Shown here in pieces: positions 33,730-46,219 of a DNA stretch of 64,000 bases. Position 1 is the first letter of the stretch; every line of letters starts with the position of its first letter. The translations under genes and the position numbers were made by a program. The notes below the pieces were generated by a model. The model made no database searches. It had not been told where the DNA came from and was given only the letters and a program-made list of their open reading frames with translations. The DNA comes from Eremococcus coleocola DSM 15696 (GTDB lineage: Bacteria; Bacillota; Bacilli; Lactobacillales; Aerococcaceae): NCBI RefSeq assembly GCF_000428865.1, contig NZ_AUAT01000002.1, positions 1 to 64,000 on the forward strand. Reading direction: 5' to 3'.

Positions 33730-34374
33730 CTATTTTGGCTTTTTCATAGCTTTCATTTCACCAAAGACATTGCCATTTACGCTCTTAACCTCTACCATTA
33801 CTGTTTTACCAATGAGTGAATCTTTTTCAGAAAAAGGTACGTGGAACTTATTTTTGAAATTATTTAATTGACGTTTCTTTTTATCAGGGTCTTTAAACAA
33901 TTTCATTTTAGAATCTATATTGACACGTACTGAATATCCCATATTTGACATATATTCGTCACCGTCAACATCATAAATAAATTCAATCTTATTCAATCGT
34001 TCATTATCAGTGATACTAATAATTTTACCCGTCATAATTTCACCGACTTGATTCAATTCAAATTTCTTAGGTATATTGAACTCAACAATATGATTAAAAT
34101 CGCCATAGATGTAGACATCTTTCTTGACTCCAATTTGATTGGTTAAATCTTCAAAAGTCGTTCCAAATACTTCTTTTACATAACCATTGACCTTCCCTGC
34201 TTTTTCAAGGTCAGGAACAAATTTCTTTGCCTCATTATCGTACCCTGAACGCTGTAAAGTAACTCTTCGCACTTCACCTGCTTCTTCATTTAAAAAGACT
34301 AGTTCGGCTTTATCTGAACCGTTCTCATTGTTATACTCGACTGCAACCAATTCCAAATTTTTTTCAATTTTCAA
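33730..34374 (-). CDS. Replication-region protein, possibly ssDNA-binding
   Basis: The 214-aa product, TTG start with GGAGGG upstream, is beta-rich with many Lys and aromatic residues and a basic C-terminus ('GNVFGEMKAMKKPK'). Its slot between DUF1351 and DNA polymerase is often held by ssDNA-binding or accessory proteins. No OB-fold motif is certain, so the role is inferred from position only. Confidence 0.5.
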   Translation of the reverse strand: MKIEKNLELVAVEYNNENGSDKAELVFLNEEAGEVRRVTLQRSGYDNEAKKFVPDLEKAGKVNGYVKEVFGTTFEDLTNQIGVKKDVYIYGDFNHIVEFNIPKKFELNQVGEIMTGKIISITDNERLNKIEFIYDVDGDEYMSNMGYSVRVNIDSKMKLFKDPDKKKRQLNNFKNKFHVPFSEKDSLIGKTVMVEVKSVNGNVFGEMKAMKKPK

Positions 34375-34386
34375 ATTGTTACCCTC

Positions 34387-35178
34387 CTAAAGTTTGTTGT
34401 AATTTATGTTGTTACCATTTAAAAATTCAATGACATTTATAAAGTCGTCAGCGTTTAAAATTTCTAATTTATACGTCTTAGGTTTTTGTTCAATTTCTTT
34501 TACCGTTTCTCGGACAACCTCTTCAGCTTTATCAATCGCTTTATGGCGACTATTTACAATCTCAATAGCTCCTGATATACTGAAATTATTAAGGTACTCT
34601 ACAATCATTTCAGAGCCATAGTCCATAACCTCTAATACACCGAGGTCTTTTTCTACGTCCTTTAATGTTTCAACGAGTTCCTTTTCTGCTTTATCAAGAC
34701 TGGTACTCTTGTTAAGCATTTGAGGTTTGATGAAGTTGTTCGTATCGACTTCATACTTTTCAATCTTAGGGTAGTGTCGCAAGCGTTTTTTAATAACGTC
34801 TTGTAACGCTACTTTTTTATTTTCACGCTCTTGTTCTTCAAAGGCTCTTACCTGAGAACGAACAATGCTTTCACCTTCCTTGACTGTCTCGACTATTTCT
34901 TTGACGGTTTCTTCAAAGTCAAGGTAAGGTACAAGTAATTCTTTCTTCACTCGTTTTCTGTGGCTATCTAAGAAATCAGCTTGCTTACGTACTTCAGCAA
35001 CTAACTTCTTATTAGACTTGATTGTATCGTCAGTGACGACAACATTTCTAAGTTCCTCATTCAATCTCTCAGCGGAGGCGAGTATTCGTTCTGCATTTAG
35101 AAATTGAACGCTACCCTGTTTGACCTGAATGCTAGTGGGATCAAATTGAACAAGGTTATTGTCTAACTCACTAATCAT
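34387..35178 (-). CDS. DUF1351 family protein
   Basis: The 263-aa, highly charged helical protein matches DUF1351 ('KKLVAEVRKQADFLDSHRKRVKKELLVPYLDFEETVKEI' and 'ASAERLNEELR'), a family found among phage recombination/replication genes. Start at ATG 35176-35178, inside the preceding gene's stop region with GGTGATTGGG before it. Mechanism unknown. Confidence 0.78.
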   Translation of the reverse strand: MISELDNNLVQFDPTSIQVKQGSVQFLNAERILASAERLNEELRNVVVTDDTIKSNKKLVAEVRKQADFLDSHRKRVKKELLVPYLDFEETVKEIVETVKEGESIVRSQVRAFEEQERENKKVALQDVIKKRLRHYPKIEKYEVDTNNFIKPQMLNKSTSLDKAEKELVETLKDVEKDLGVLEVMDYGSEMIVEYLNNFSISGAIEIVNSRHKAIDKAEEVVRETVKEIEQKPKTYKLEILNADDFINVIEFLNGNNINYNKL

Positions 35179-35476
35179 CCCAATCACCAAAGTTTTCTCG
35201 TAACTCCTTTAAGAATGACATAAGGTCAGTAGGTGCTGATAGAGCATTCACATCATAATCAGCTAAGATGGTTTCTAACATCGACTCTTTTAAATCTTCG
35301 GGGTCACCTTCTAAGTAGCGAATATACGCTGTGTGATAAACTACATGATTACCACGTCTATCCACGACTACTTGTTGAGTGAAATGAGTTCCAATTACAA
35401 AAAAGTCTTCGTAAAATTCTGAGACTTGCTCCTGAAAATCAATTCGATCAGGACTAGTAATAACTTCTAATTTCAT
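35171..35476 (-). CDS. Small phage protein, weakly Cse60-like
   Basis: The 101-aa product starts 'KLEVITSPDRIDFQEQVSEFYEDFFVIGTHF', similar in pattern to the small Cse60-type proteins found in Firmicutes phages, with an acidic C-terminal extension ending FGDWDD. It overlaps the DUF1351 gene by 8 nt. Function unknown. Confidence 0.45.
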   Translation of the reverse strand: MKLEVITSPDRIDFQEQVSEFYEDFFVIGTHFTQQVVVDRRGNHVVYHTAYIRYLEGDPEDLKESMLETILADYDVNALSAPTDLMSFLKELRENFGDWDD

Positions 35477-35604
35477 TCATTCCTCCTAATGTTGTTATAT
35501 TTGTCAATAATTCATTGTGTTTAATTGTCTGAACATAATGTAATAACGTCAGTAGATTATCAAAAGTCAAAATTTATTTTATATTTGACGTTATTTTAAT
35601 TTAA
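35477..35604. promoter_or_regulatory. Intergenic inverted repeat in early operon
   Basis: AATAACGTCA (near 35541) and TGACGTTATT (near 35586) form a perfect 10-bp inverted repeat around a 35-bp AT-rich spacer that contains a TTGACT box on the minus strand. It may be an internal promoter with operator arms. No good -10 box is seen. Confidence 0.35.
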
Positions 35605-36213
35605 CTAATAGAAACGTTGTGACTTGTGCAACTCAATCCATTCAGAGTCTTTACTCTTTCTATGGATAAAGTAAAATTCCTGACTTTGCCGAGTGCTTAA
35701 ATGACGTTTAGCACCTTTTCTCGGGTCATATCCTTTAGTAGGTCTAGCTTGTGCTATTTTCACCTCACTGTGATTTGACTCGATAAATAAATAATCAAAC
35801 TTTTCAGCTTTATCTACCATATCTAGCGAACTTGTATCCGTTGCATAAATAACCCGTTCCCCTGCTTTGGTAGTCCATTTATAACCATACGTCAGGACGT
35901 CATGTACTAATTGAAATGGTTCAATTGTGTATCCTCCAATTTCAATTGGATAACCGTTGTTGCTGATAATATCTAGTTCAACTAGTTGCGCAACTTCATA
36001 GTTACCTATGGTTACAATTTCAGGAAATAGCTCCTGCACTTTTCTGAAAGTTGTTTTATTCAAATGGTCTGTATGAACGTGTGTCACGATTAGATAATCA
36101 ACATCATAAAGGTGTTCTTTTAATTTCTTAAAAGGTATTCCACAATCAATCAAAATGTTATCAATCCTAACAGCATTGCCACTTGAACCACTTGCTATTA
36201 CTTCATAATTCAA
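35605..36213 (-). CDS. MBL-fold metallohydrolase
   Basis: The 202-aa protein has the metallo-beta-lactamase core: 'GSSGNAVRIDNILIDCG', the metal motif THVHTDH (HxHxDH), a later His in 'FQLVHDVLTYGY' and 'IYATDTSS'. Such enzymes in phage early regions resemble small nucleases or phosphodiesterases of the YycJ/RNase Z type. It starts at TTG, and a perfect 9-bp hairpin holds its GGAG in the loop, suggesting translational control. Confidence 0.8.
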   Translation of the reverse strand: MNYEVIASGSSGNAVRIDNILIDCGIPFKKLKEHLYDVDYLIVTHVHTDHLNKTTFRKVQELFPEIVTIGNYEVAQLVELDIISNNGYPIEIGGYTIEPFQLVHDVLTYGYKWTTKAGERVIYATDTSSLDMVDKAEKFDYLFIESNHSEVKIAQARPTKGYDPRKGAKRHLSTRQSQEFYFIHRKSKDSEWIELHKSQRFY

Positions 36214-36240
36214 AGTATCATCTCCTACTGGTGATACTTT
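36212..36240 (-). promoter_or_regulatory. Hairpin around the ribosome site of the MBL gene
   Basis: AAAGTATCA and TGATACTTT pair perfectly (9 bp). The 11-nt loop contains GGAG, and the start codon TTG lies at the edge of the 3' arm. Access of ribosomes could be controlled here. Confidence 0.5.
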
Positions 36241-36256
36241 GATGGTCTATAGGTTT

Positions 36257-36460
36257 TTACTTAACTTCAGCAATCTTCAACTCTTCCTCTGACAGTTGAT
36301 TAGCAAACCTTAAATCATACATATATTGCATAAACCGCATGACCTCTTCAGGTTCATTTAAAACTAAGCCCTGAGGAGTAATGAAATAATCATCACCTTC
36401 AACGAGGTAAACCTCTTCGTTCCTCCAATCAACATATTTCTTTTCTGGTGCTTCTTGCAT
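36257..36460 (-). CDS. Small early phage protein
   Basis: The 67-aa product is acidic with 'EEVYLVEGDDYFITPQGLVLNEPEEVMRFMQ', a pattern shared in part with the next small gene (GDY...TPDGYVLE), so the two may be related. I place the start at ATG 36458-36460 after GGGAGG. Family not identified. Confidence 0.5.
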   Translation of the reverse strand: MQEAPEKKYVDWRNEEVYLVEGDDYFITPQGLVLNEPEEVMRFMQYMYDLRFANQLSEEELKIAEVK

Positions 36461-36592
36461 AGTGCCTCCCATTTATCTTGATAGGTATTTGAAATTCAAA
36501 ATTGTATGAAGCTTAAAATTGATTTGACATTTTTCCATTTTATTTTTCTTACACGACTTCAACCTATCAGGCTCTGAAAATGAACAGCGTTG

Positions 36593-36790
36593 CTACATAT
36601 CCTGTTTAAACAGCTGATAACTGTCACCTAAGTTTTCATAAATGTATCGGTCAACATTACTTTCAAGAACATATCCGTCAGGTGTGTTATAAATATAATC
36701 ACCGTCATAAATATAATCCCCGTAATAATCTTCACCTATTGGTGTCTCCTCCTCAGGCTCTAAGGGGACTCCAAGGGAATCACGTATCAT
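36593..36790 (-). CDS. Small YqaI-like early protein
   Basis: The 65-aa product contains repeated 'YGDYIYDGDYIYNTPDGYVLESNVDRYIYENLG', reminiscent of Bacillus YqaI-type phage proteins. Start at ATG 36788-36790, 8 nt after GGAGG. Function unknown. A weak inverted repeat (CTTGATAGGT/ACCTATCAGG) lies in the 36473-36592 gap after it. Confidence 0.45.
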   Translation of the reverse strand: MIRDSLGVPLEPEEETPIGEDYYGDYIYDGDYIYNTPDGYVLESNVDRYIYENLGDSYQLFKQDM

Positions 36791-36827
36791 TGTCCTCACC
36801 TCCTTTCAATTTGTAAGGAGTATCATC

Positions 36828-37022
36828 TCACTGTGTTAACCAAAGAATCATTGACACTACTAACCCTATGCAAAGGAAAGTGTAAAGAAAGAACTCTTGA
36901 TTTTTCATATCAAGTTCTTGTCTAAGTTCTCTAATCACTTTGTCTCGGGATGAAATTGCTTTTCTCAGAATGGCATTTAATTCTTCCTGAGAATATTGCT
37001 TGTCAGTGTTCCAAGTATTCAT
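36828..37022 (-). CDS. First early gene: coiled coil with one membrane span
   Basis: The 64-aa product has a charged helical N-terminus (~residues 10-43) and a C-terminal hydrophobic segment (~45-62, FFLYTFLCIGLVVSMILWL). It is the first gene behind the leftward early promoter, where Cro would be expected, but it has no HTH. A membrane-anchored early protein such as a superinfection-exclusion factor is conceivable. Confidence 0.55.
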   Translation of the reverse strand: MNTWNTDKQYSQEELNAILRKAISSRDKVIRELRQELDMKNQEFFLYTFLCIGLVVSMILWLTQ

Positions 37023-37065
37023 GTGTTAATCCTCCTATGAAAATTATGAAAATACCGCTTAACTA

Positions 37066-37094
37066 TTGACTTCGTAAGCAATATATTCTATTAT
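37066..37094 (+). promoter_or_regulatory. Rightward promoter of the repressor operon
   Basis: TTGACT (37066-37071), a 17-nt spacer and TATTAT (37089-37094) on the plus strand. The start near 37101 would give a leader of about 180 nt before the repressor gene. It faces the leftward promoter. Confidence 0.72.
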
Positions 37095-37113
37095 AAAAGC
37101 ATAAGAAAGAAGC

Positions 37114-37192
37114 CTACAGAATCTGTAGTATTATTCTCCCGCCAAGAAGAAGTTTATTCAGTTTCTGTAAGCTCGCTTTCGTAACTTACAAG
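37114..37192. promoter_or_regulatory. Putative repressor operators
   Basis: CTACAGA-A-TCTGTAG (37114-37128) is a perfect palindrome. TCTGTAAG (37164-37171) and CTTACAAGA (near 37185) are further half-site-like copies. They lie between the two face-to-face promoters, where a CI-type repressor should bind. Confidence 0.5.
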
Positions 37193-37196
37193 ACAC

Positions 37197-37225
37197 AGTA
37201 TAACCGAATATTTAACTGAAGTCAA
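37197..37225 (-). promoter_or_regulatory. Leftward early promoter
   Basis: On the minus strand TTGACT (37225-37220), a 17-nt spacer and TATACT (37202-37197). It drives the early genes from 37022 leftward. Its transcript overlaps the rightward repressor transcript by roughly 90 nt. Confidence 0.75.
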
Positions 37226-37282
37226 CACTTTTTTTAGTTATATTTTCGTTTTATTTTGTCTTGCACTAGGAGGAGTGCGAAA

Positions 37283-37603
37283 ATGAATATTGTTGAACCT
37301 ATTAAAGAACTAGCGAATGAGAATAAAATAACCATAGCTGAATTAGAAAGAAAGCTTGGCTTTGCCGCTTCCTCAATCAGAAAATGGAACGAATCCATCC
37401 CTTCAATTGAGAAAGTAACAATGGTTGCTAATTTCTTCAATGTTAGTTTAGATTACCTAATTGGTAACTCACCACTGAAAAGCAACCGTGCGGGTCTATC
37501 TGAAAAACCTCTCAGAGTTGCTGGTCATATTGAACCTGATGTAAGTGATGAAGAAATGAAAGAAATTATCAATTATATTGAGTTTTTAAAAAGTAAACAT
37601 TGA
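37283..37603 (+). CDS. CI-type repressor, XRE HTH
   Basis: The 106-aa protein has an N-terminal XRE helix-turn-helix (residues ~8-62: 'KITIAELERKLGFAASSIRKWNESIPSIEKVTMVANFFNVSLDYLIG') and a short C-terminal helix ('DEEMKEIINYIEFLKSKH'), without a LexA-type peptidase. Start is the ATG 3' of AGGAGGAG. With the ImmA-like gene behind it, it forms the lysogeny module; induction probably goes through the peptidase-like partner. Confidence 0.88.
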   Translation: MNIVEPIKELANENKITIAELERKLGFAASSIRKWNESIPSIEKVTMVANFFNVSLDYLIGNSPLKSNRAGLSEKPLRVAGHIEPDVSDEEMKEIINYIEFLKSKH

Positions 37604-37615
37604 TCAGGTGATTGT

Positions 37616-38026
37616 TTGAATGATTATGAGAAATTGTTAGCTGAATTTGAAAATGAAATTAATTTTGTCTTTGATCATAACCTCCCTGATAAACTCCCAG
37701 CGGTTTTAATTGGGGATGTTATTTACGTGAATGATAGATTACCATTTAATCAGGCAATCTCGTATCTTGTTGAAGAAATAGGCCACCATAAGACATTGCC
37801 TGAAGGTACGAATATTATTGACTATTCAAAATTGTATAATATCAAATTGGAAAATAAAGGTAGGGAGTGGGGTTACCGTAAACTCATCCCTTATGAAAAG
37901 TTAAAGAAATTTATAAATCAAAAAGACTCAGTAACCGTCTATGAGTTAGCTGAGACATTCAATGTTACTGAATCCTTTGTAGAAGAGACTATAAAATTGT
38001 ATCAACGAAAAGAAAATATGCTTTAA
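37616..38026 (+). CDS. ImmA/IrrE-like protein
   Basis: The 136-aa product follows the repressor by 12 bp. The segment 'AISYLVEEIGHHKTL' aligns with the HExxH zinc motif of ImmA/IrrE peptidases but reads EEIGH, with the first His replaced by Glu. The C-terminal part has an HTH-like 'VTVYELAETFNVTESFVEETIKLY'. TTG start with AGGTGAT upstream. It probably cleaves or antagonises the repressor; the variant motif leaves catalysis open. Confidence 0.75.
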   Translation: MNDYEKLLAEFENEINFVFDHNLPDKLPAVLIGDVIYVNDRLPFNQAISYLVEEIGHHKTLPEGTNIIDYSKLYNIKLENKGREWGYRKLIPYEKLKKFINQKDSVTVYELAETFNVTESFVEETIKLYQRKENML

Positions 38027-38029
38027 ACT

Positions 38030-38053
38030 AGCCTGTTGACTCAGGCTTTTTTA
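38030..38053 (+). terminator. Terminator of the repressor operon
   Basis: AGCCTG-TTGACT-CAGGCT followed by TTTTTATT, immediately after the ImmA-like stop codon and facing the end of the integrase gene. Confidence 0.85.
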
Positions 38054-38062
38054 TTGTCAGTT

Positions 38063-38998
38063 TTATTTAAGTCCATGCTTACTTAACATCATCATAGGAG
38101 TTTTACCACCAATATCATTTAAAATCTCATCGTCCGTTAAAGAGTTTAAATAAATTTGTGTTGTCTTTATACTTGAATGGCCTAGTAGACGACTAATAGT
38201 ATAGATATTTGTTCCTGATTTAAGTAGTTTCTGAGCAAAATAGTGTCTTAAACTATGACATGATTTTCTTTGGACTTCTTCTCTCACTCCGACATTTATT
38301 GCTGAATCCTTTACAATTTTTTCTATCATTAGATTTGTACCCATTTTCTTACCTGATTTTGTCAGAAATAAATAATCTTCAATTTCTCTTGAAATTCTTA
38401 AATTCCTGAAATAATCATATTTAACTCGATTATATTTTTTTATTCGATTTAATAAATATGGGGATAATGGAACGACTCTTTCCTTATCACCTTTACCTAA
38501 AACAATAAAATAACCATCTTTTATATTTTCATTCTTTAGATTCCGTAACTCAGATACCCTCAAACCTGTGTCCGCAAACGTTTCTAATATTAATTTGTTA
38601 CGTGTCTTTAAAAAACCTTGACCTTCATAAAAATTAATCATATTCAATACTTCTTCATCGGTAAAGGTTTTTAATAGTGTCTTTTTATCTTTGAGTAAGT
38701 TGATTTTATCCATAGGGTTATCAAGTAAATAACCCTCCCCCTCTGCATATCGAAGACAGACCCTTACACTTTTAATTAACGTATTAATATATGTTGATTT
38801 TAATTCCTGTTCTTGAAGTGCTATGATTATTTTCTTAATATCCACCCTCGATACATCAGTCAATTTATTTTTACCATTTTCATTTAACATATTAAAAATA
38901 ATTCCAATATTTCTTGCATAGGTTTCAATCGTTCTTTTTGATAAATTCCTTATCTGACAATCAATAATAAATTCATCTTTTAACTCGTTTAAGTCCAT
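38063..38998 (-). CDS. int: Tyrosine integrase
   Basis: This 311-aa recombinase has an N-terminal SAM-like core-binding domain and the catalytic set Arg147 (TGLRVSEL), His248/Arg251 (HSLRH), His274 (LLGHSSIKTTQ) and Tyr283. It catalyses insertion at eno and excision. It lies at the prophage edge, with candidate arm sites and an attachment core behind it. Confidence 0.95.
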   Translation of the reverse strand: MDLNELKDEFIIDCQIRNLSKRTIETYARNIGIIFNMLNENGKNKLTDVSRVDIKKIIIALQEQELKSTYINTLIKSVRVCLRYAEGEGYLLDNPMDKINLLKDKKTLLKTFTDEEVLNMINFYEGQGFLKTRNKLILETFADTGLRVSELRNLKNENIKDGYFIVLGKGDKERVVPLSPYLLNRIKKYNRVKYDYFRNLRISREIEDYLFLTKSGKKMGTNLMIEKIVKDSAINVGVREEVQRKSCHSLRHYFAQKLLKSGTNIYTISRLLGHSSIKTTQIYLNSLTDDEILNDIGGKTPMMMLSKHGLK

Positions 38999-39037
38999 AT
39001 AAAAAACCCCTTCCTATGATTGACATAAAAAGGAGTT

Positions 39038-39096
39038 AAAACACTTTATAACTCAAAACACTTTATAACTTTAAAATACTATTCACAGTATACTGT
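39038..39096. repeat. Candidate integrase arm sites
   Basis: AAAACACTTTATAACT occurs twice in tandem (39038-39053 and 39055-39070). A perfect 12-bp palindrome ACAGTATACTGT follows at 39085-39096. They lie between int and the attachment core, as expected of arm-type binding sites. Confidence 0.6.
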
Positions 39097-39125
39097 ACCT
39101 GTACGTTTAAATTCAAACACGTTTG

Positions 39126-40459
<1,334 letters not shown>

Positions 40460-40529
40460 TTAATACTCTCCTTTTTGTTTTAATTACATATTAATTGTAG
40501 ATATTCTTTTGCTCAAAAGCAATCAATAT

Positions 40530-42058
40530 CTATTTTTTTATCAAAGACTGACCTGTCATTTCAGCAGGTTGTTCAAGCCCTAATAAATCTAACATAGTTG
40601 GCGCCACATCCGCCAAACGGCCATCTGTCCGTAACTCGATACCTTTCTTAGTAACAATGACAGGCACTGGTACTGTCGTATGGGCAGTATGAGGACGTCC
40701 ATCCGGCGTAATCATGGTTTCTGAGTTACCATGGTCTGCAAAAATTATAGCAGCGCCACCCTTTTCGAGAATGGCATCAACAACTTTACCTAAGTTTTCA
40801 TCAACCGCTTCAATGGCCTTAATGGTTGGTTCTAACATACCAGAGTGACCAACCATATCAGGATTAGCAAAGTTTAAGATAATCGCATCATTTTCATCAT
40901 TGATAATGCTCTTATACAAGGCATCACCGACTTCATAAGCTGACATTTCGGGTTTAAGATCGTAGGTTGCTACTTTGGGTGATGGAATCAGAATCCGGTT
41001 TTCACCTGGGAATTCTTCATTCCGACCCCCATTCATAAAGAAGGTAACATGGGGATATTTTTCCGTTTCAGCAATCCGTAATTGTTTTAAACCAGCTTTA
41101 GATAGGACTTCCCCAATCACATTTTTCATTGGAATGGGTGGGAAAGCTACTTCAGCATCGATGGAAGGATTATAAAGGGTCATTGTTACAAATTTAAGAT
41201 TTTGTAATTTAGGCCCCCGATCAAAGTTATCCCACTCTTGATCAGTAAAGGCATTAGATAATTGGATAGCCCGGTCAGGACGGAAATTGAAGAAGATAAC
41301 CGCATCATTATCTTGGACTTTAGCCACTGGTTTACCAGCTTCTTCAACAACCCCAGGCACGATAAATTCATCATAGACTTCCTTAGAATAATTATTATCT
41401 AAAACTGCTTGAGCAGATTCAAAACGAGAACCTTTCCCGTGAACTAGAGCTTCATAAGCAAGTTGAACTCGGTCCCAGCGTTTATCACGGTCCATGGCAT
41501 AGTAACGACCAGAGACAGTAGCGATTTGTCCAAGACCTACTTTAGCAATATGATCTTCCAAAGTTTTGATGTAACCAGGACCAGCTTTAGGGTCGACATC
41601 GCGGCCGTCCATAAAGGCATGAATATAGACCTTCTTCAAACCTTTGGCTTTAGCTGTATCAATTAAAGCTAATAAGTGGTTGATATGGCTATGAACCCCA
41701 CCATCAGACAAAAGACCCAGTAAATGTAAAGCAGAGTCATTATCTAAGGCATGTTGAAAAGCGTGATTTAGGGCCTCATTGGTCATAAACTCGCCGTCTG
41801 CAATGGCTTTATCAATCCGGGTTAAGGATTGATAAACAATCCGGCCTGCTCCGATATTGGTATGCCCCACTTCAGAATTTCCCATTTGGCCATCAGGTAG
41901 ACCAACGTCTAAGCCAGAAGCCTTCATGGTTGCATGAGGAAATTCCTTATAATATCGGTCAAAATTAGGTTTCTTTGCTTGGGCAACCGCATTACCCACA
42001 ATTTCTTTACGACAACCAAAACCATCTAAGATAATGATTGCAACAGGTGCTTTACTCA

Positions 42059-42059
<1 letters not shown>
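40530..42059 (-). CDS. gpmI: Phosphoglycerate mutase, cofactor-independent
   Basis: The 509-aa alkaline-phosphatase superfamily enzyme interconverts 3- and 2-phosphoglycerate using Mn. The phospho-acceptor Ser is in '[17 protein letters not shown]', and metal ligands appear in 'ILDGFG', '[12 protein letters not shown]' and 'FADHGNSE'. The start codon overlaps the tpiA stop (TAATG). Confidence 0.97.
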
Positions 42060-44043
<1,984 letters not shown>

Positions 44044-44061
44044 GCATTTCCTCCTTTTTAT

Positions 44062-44093
44062 AAAAAAAGCGGGGAAGCGTCAAGCCTCCCCGC
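44062..44093 (-). terminator. Terminator/attenuator between gap and pgk
   Basis: A GC-rich 10-bp stem (GCGGGGAAGC paired with GCCTCCCCGC) followed on the minus strand by seven T. It explains higher gap than pgk-eno expression if readthrough is partial. Confidence 0.85.
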
Positions 44094-44130
44094 CTATCTG
44101 GATCGACGCGCTTATAAAACGGTTATCGAA

Positions 44131-45132
44131 TTATAGATTTGCGAAGTATACTAAAGTACGAACTAATTGAGAAGTGTATGACATTTCGTTGTCATACCAA
44201 GAAACAGTCTTAACTAATTGTTTGTCGCCAACAGTCATAACTTTAGTTTGAGTAGCATCAAATAAGGAACCGTAGTGCATACCTACGATATCAGAAGAAA
44301 CGATTGGATCTTCATTATATCCGTAAGATTCGTTAGCAGCTTCTTTCATGGCTGCGTTAACTTCTTCAACAGTTACTTGTTTTTCTAAAACAGATACTAA
44401 TTCTGTTAATGAACCAGTAGGAACTGGAACACGTTGAGCAGCACCATCTAATTTACCGTTTAATTCTGGAATTACTAAGCCGATAGCTTTAGCAGCACCA
44501 GTGGTATTAGGTACGATATTTTCTGCAGCAGCACGGGCACGACGTAAGTCACCTTTTTTGTGTGGTGCATCTAAAGTATTTTGGTCACCAGTATAACCAT
44601 GGATAGTTGTCATTAAACCTTCAACGATACCAAATTTCTTGTTAAGGGTATCAGCCATTGGAGCTAAGCAGTTAGTCGTACATGAAGCACCAGAAATAAC
44701 TGTTTCGTCACCTGTTAAGGTTTCATGGTTTGTGTTGAAGACGATAGTAGGAATATCATTTCCGCCAGGAGCAGAGATTACAACACGTTTAGCACCAGCT
44801 TCTAAATGTAGTTCAGCTTTTTCTTTTGAGGTGAAGAAACCAGTACATTCTAATACGATATCGACTCCTAAATCACCCCATGGTAATTCATTTGGATTAG
44901 GGTTAGAGAAGACTTTGATTTCGTCACCATTGACAACTAAACCATCTTCTTTTAACTCAACTTCGCCTTGGAAACGACCTTGAGTAGTATCATATTTGAA
45001 CAAATGAACTAATTGAGCAGCATCTGTTAAGTCGTTGATAGCAACAACATCAATACCTTCAACATCTTGGATACGACGTAAGGCCAAACGACCGATACGA
45101 CCAAAACCATTAATCGCTACTTTTACTGACAT
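44131..45132 (-). CDS. gap: Glyceraldehyde-3-phosphate dehydrogenase
   Basis: The 333-aa NAD-dependent enzyme has the Rossmann start '[17 protein letters not shown]' and the catalytic Cys in '[13 protein letters not shown]', with the His in '[11 protein letters not shown]'-type context. It follows cggR, which should regulate it. Confidence 0.97.
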   Translation of the reverse strand: MSVKVAINGFGRIGRLALRRIQDVEGIDVVAINDLTDAAQLVHLFKYDTTQGRFQGEVELKEDGLVVNGDEIKVFSNPNPNELPWGDLGVDIVLECTGFFTSKEKAELHLEAGAKRVVISAPGGNDIPTIVFNTNHETLTGDETVISGASCTTNCLAPMADTLNKKFGIVEGLMTTIHGYTGDQNTLDAPHKKGDLRRARAAAENIVPNTTGAAKAIGLVIPELNGKLDGAAQRVPVPTGSLTELVSVLEKQVTVEEVNAAMKEAANESYGYNEDPIVSSDIVGMHYGSLFDATQTKVMTVGDKQLVKTVSWYDNEMSYTSQLVRTLVYFANL

Positions 45133-45170
45133 AAATAAATTCCTCCTTAAGAATTTTTGTTTTATGGCGG

Positions 45171-46205
45171 TTAACCATTTAAAACCTGTTTAGCAAGTGC
45201 TTCATCACAGAATAAAATACCTGGATGTGGCACCATTTTATAAAAGGCTGCTATAGCTTGGGCTTTCGCCCGCCCCCCAACAATCGTAATTATATTGGGA
45301 ATATTAGCAAGATCCTCTATTTGAAGTCCAATTCGCGGATAGCGAATGACTTCGCGCCCCTCTTTGTCAAAGAAAACACCAAAGGCTTCACCTACGGCCG
45401 CTTCTTGACTAATTTTACGTCGCTGATCTGGAGTAATGTTACGACGCTGTCCCATCACATCTGCTGTTCCAACACTTAATAGAAGACAATCCGCTTTTTT
45501 ACTTATTTCGATAGCTTCCTTAACTGAGGGTTCTTCCATTAATAAACGACTTGTTTCTGCAGTTAAGGATTCAGGAATAAAAAATGGAATATAGTCGGCT
45601 TGTGATTGTCGTGCCATTAAACCACCCACTGTGGAGGATTGAATGGAGAAATCGCCCCCAAAACCACCTCTAGTTGGTACAAAGGTTATCTTTCGCCCTT
45701 TCCGATAGTGCGGTTGAAAATACCGTCCTACATGGGCTAAGGTATATCCACCAGTCACCGCAATCACATTATCTCCCTCATGTAATAGCTGGGCTAATAA
45801 GTCTTGCACAGCATGACTCATTTCTTCATAAACACTTTCTTTACGAAGACTGTCACCCGGAAGCACAATACAATCTTTTAAATTAAAATGTTGTTTTAAT
45901 GCTGTTTCGTAATAAGACAAGGATAAACTGGTATCAGTCTCTAAGACTTTTTCAATTTGAGCTAGGGTTTTCTGCCCAAAATCAGTTAATTGAACTCCAT
46001 TTCGTTCAACATCAACAATATTTTGACCTCGCAGTACATTAATGAGCGACCGCATGGTCCGCTCAGATAAATTTAAGGCTTGGGCCAAACTTTGCCGCCC
46101 AACTCGGTTATCCATGACCGATAAATATCGCATCAATTCTAAACGAGCAGGTAACAACTGATCAAGTTCAGGAACAAGTGATCGAATGATTGAATAGACA
46201 TCCAT
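45171..46205 (-). CDS. cggR: Central glycolytic genes regulator CggR
   Basis: The 344-aa SorC-family repressor has an N-terminal winged-helix DNA-binding domain (residues ~20-80) and a C-terminal sugar-phosphate-sensing domain with '[12 protein letters not shown]', 'PTRGGFGG' and '[10 protein letters not shown]'. It responds to fructose-1,6-bisphosphate in Bacillus. I start at ATG 46203-46205, just after AAGGGGGA; upstream codons overlap the operator. It is the first gene of the operon and autoregulates. Confidence 0.92.
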   Translation of the reverse strand: MDVYSIIRSLVPELDQLLPARLELMRYLSVMDNRVGRQSLAQALNLSERTMRSLINVLRGQNIVDVERNGVQLTDFGQKTLAQIEKVLETDTSLSLSYYETALKQHFNLKDCIVLPGDSLRKESVYEEMSHAVQDLLAQLLHEGDNVIAVTGGYTLAHVGRYFQPHYRKGRKITFVPTRGGFGGDFSIQSSTVGGLMARQSQADYIPFFIPESLTAETSRLLMEEPSVKEAIEISKKADCLLLSVGTADVMGQRRNITPDQRRKISQEAAVGEAFGVFFDKEGREVIRYPRIGLQIEDLANIPNIITIVGGRAKAQAIAAFYKMVPHPGILFCDEALAKQVLNG

Positions 46206-46219
46206 CAAAATTCCCCCTT

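Noticed and set aside
37234-37440. Minus-strand 68-codon frame across the repressor start
   Set aside because: It is antisense to the HTH coding region and has no ribosome site.
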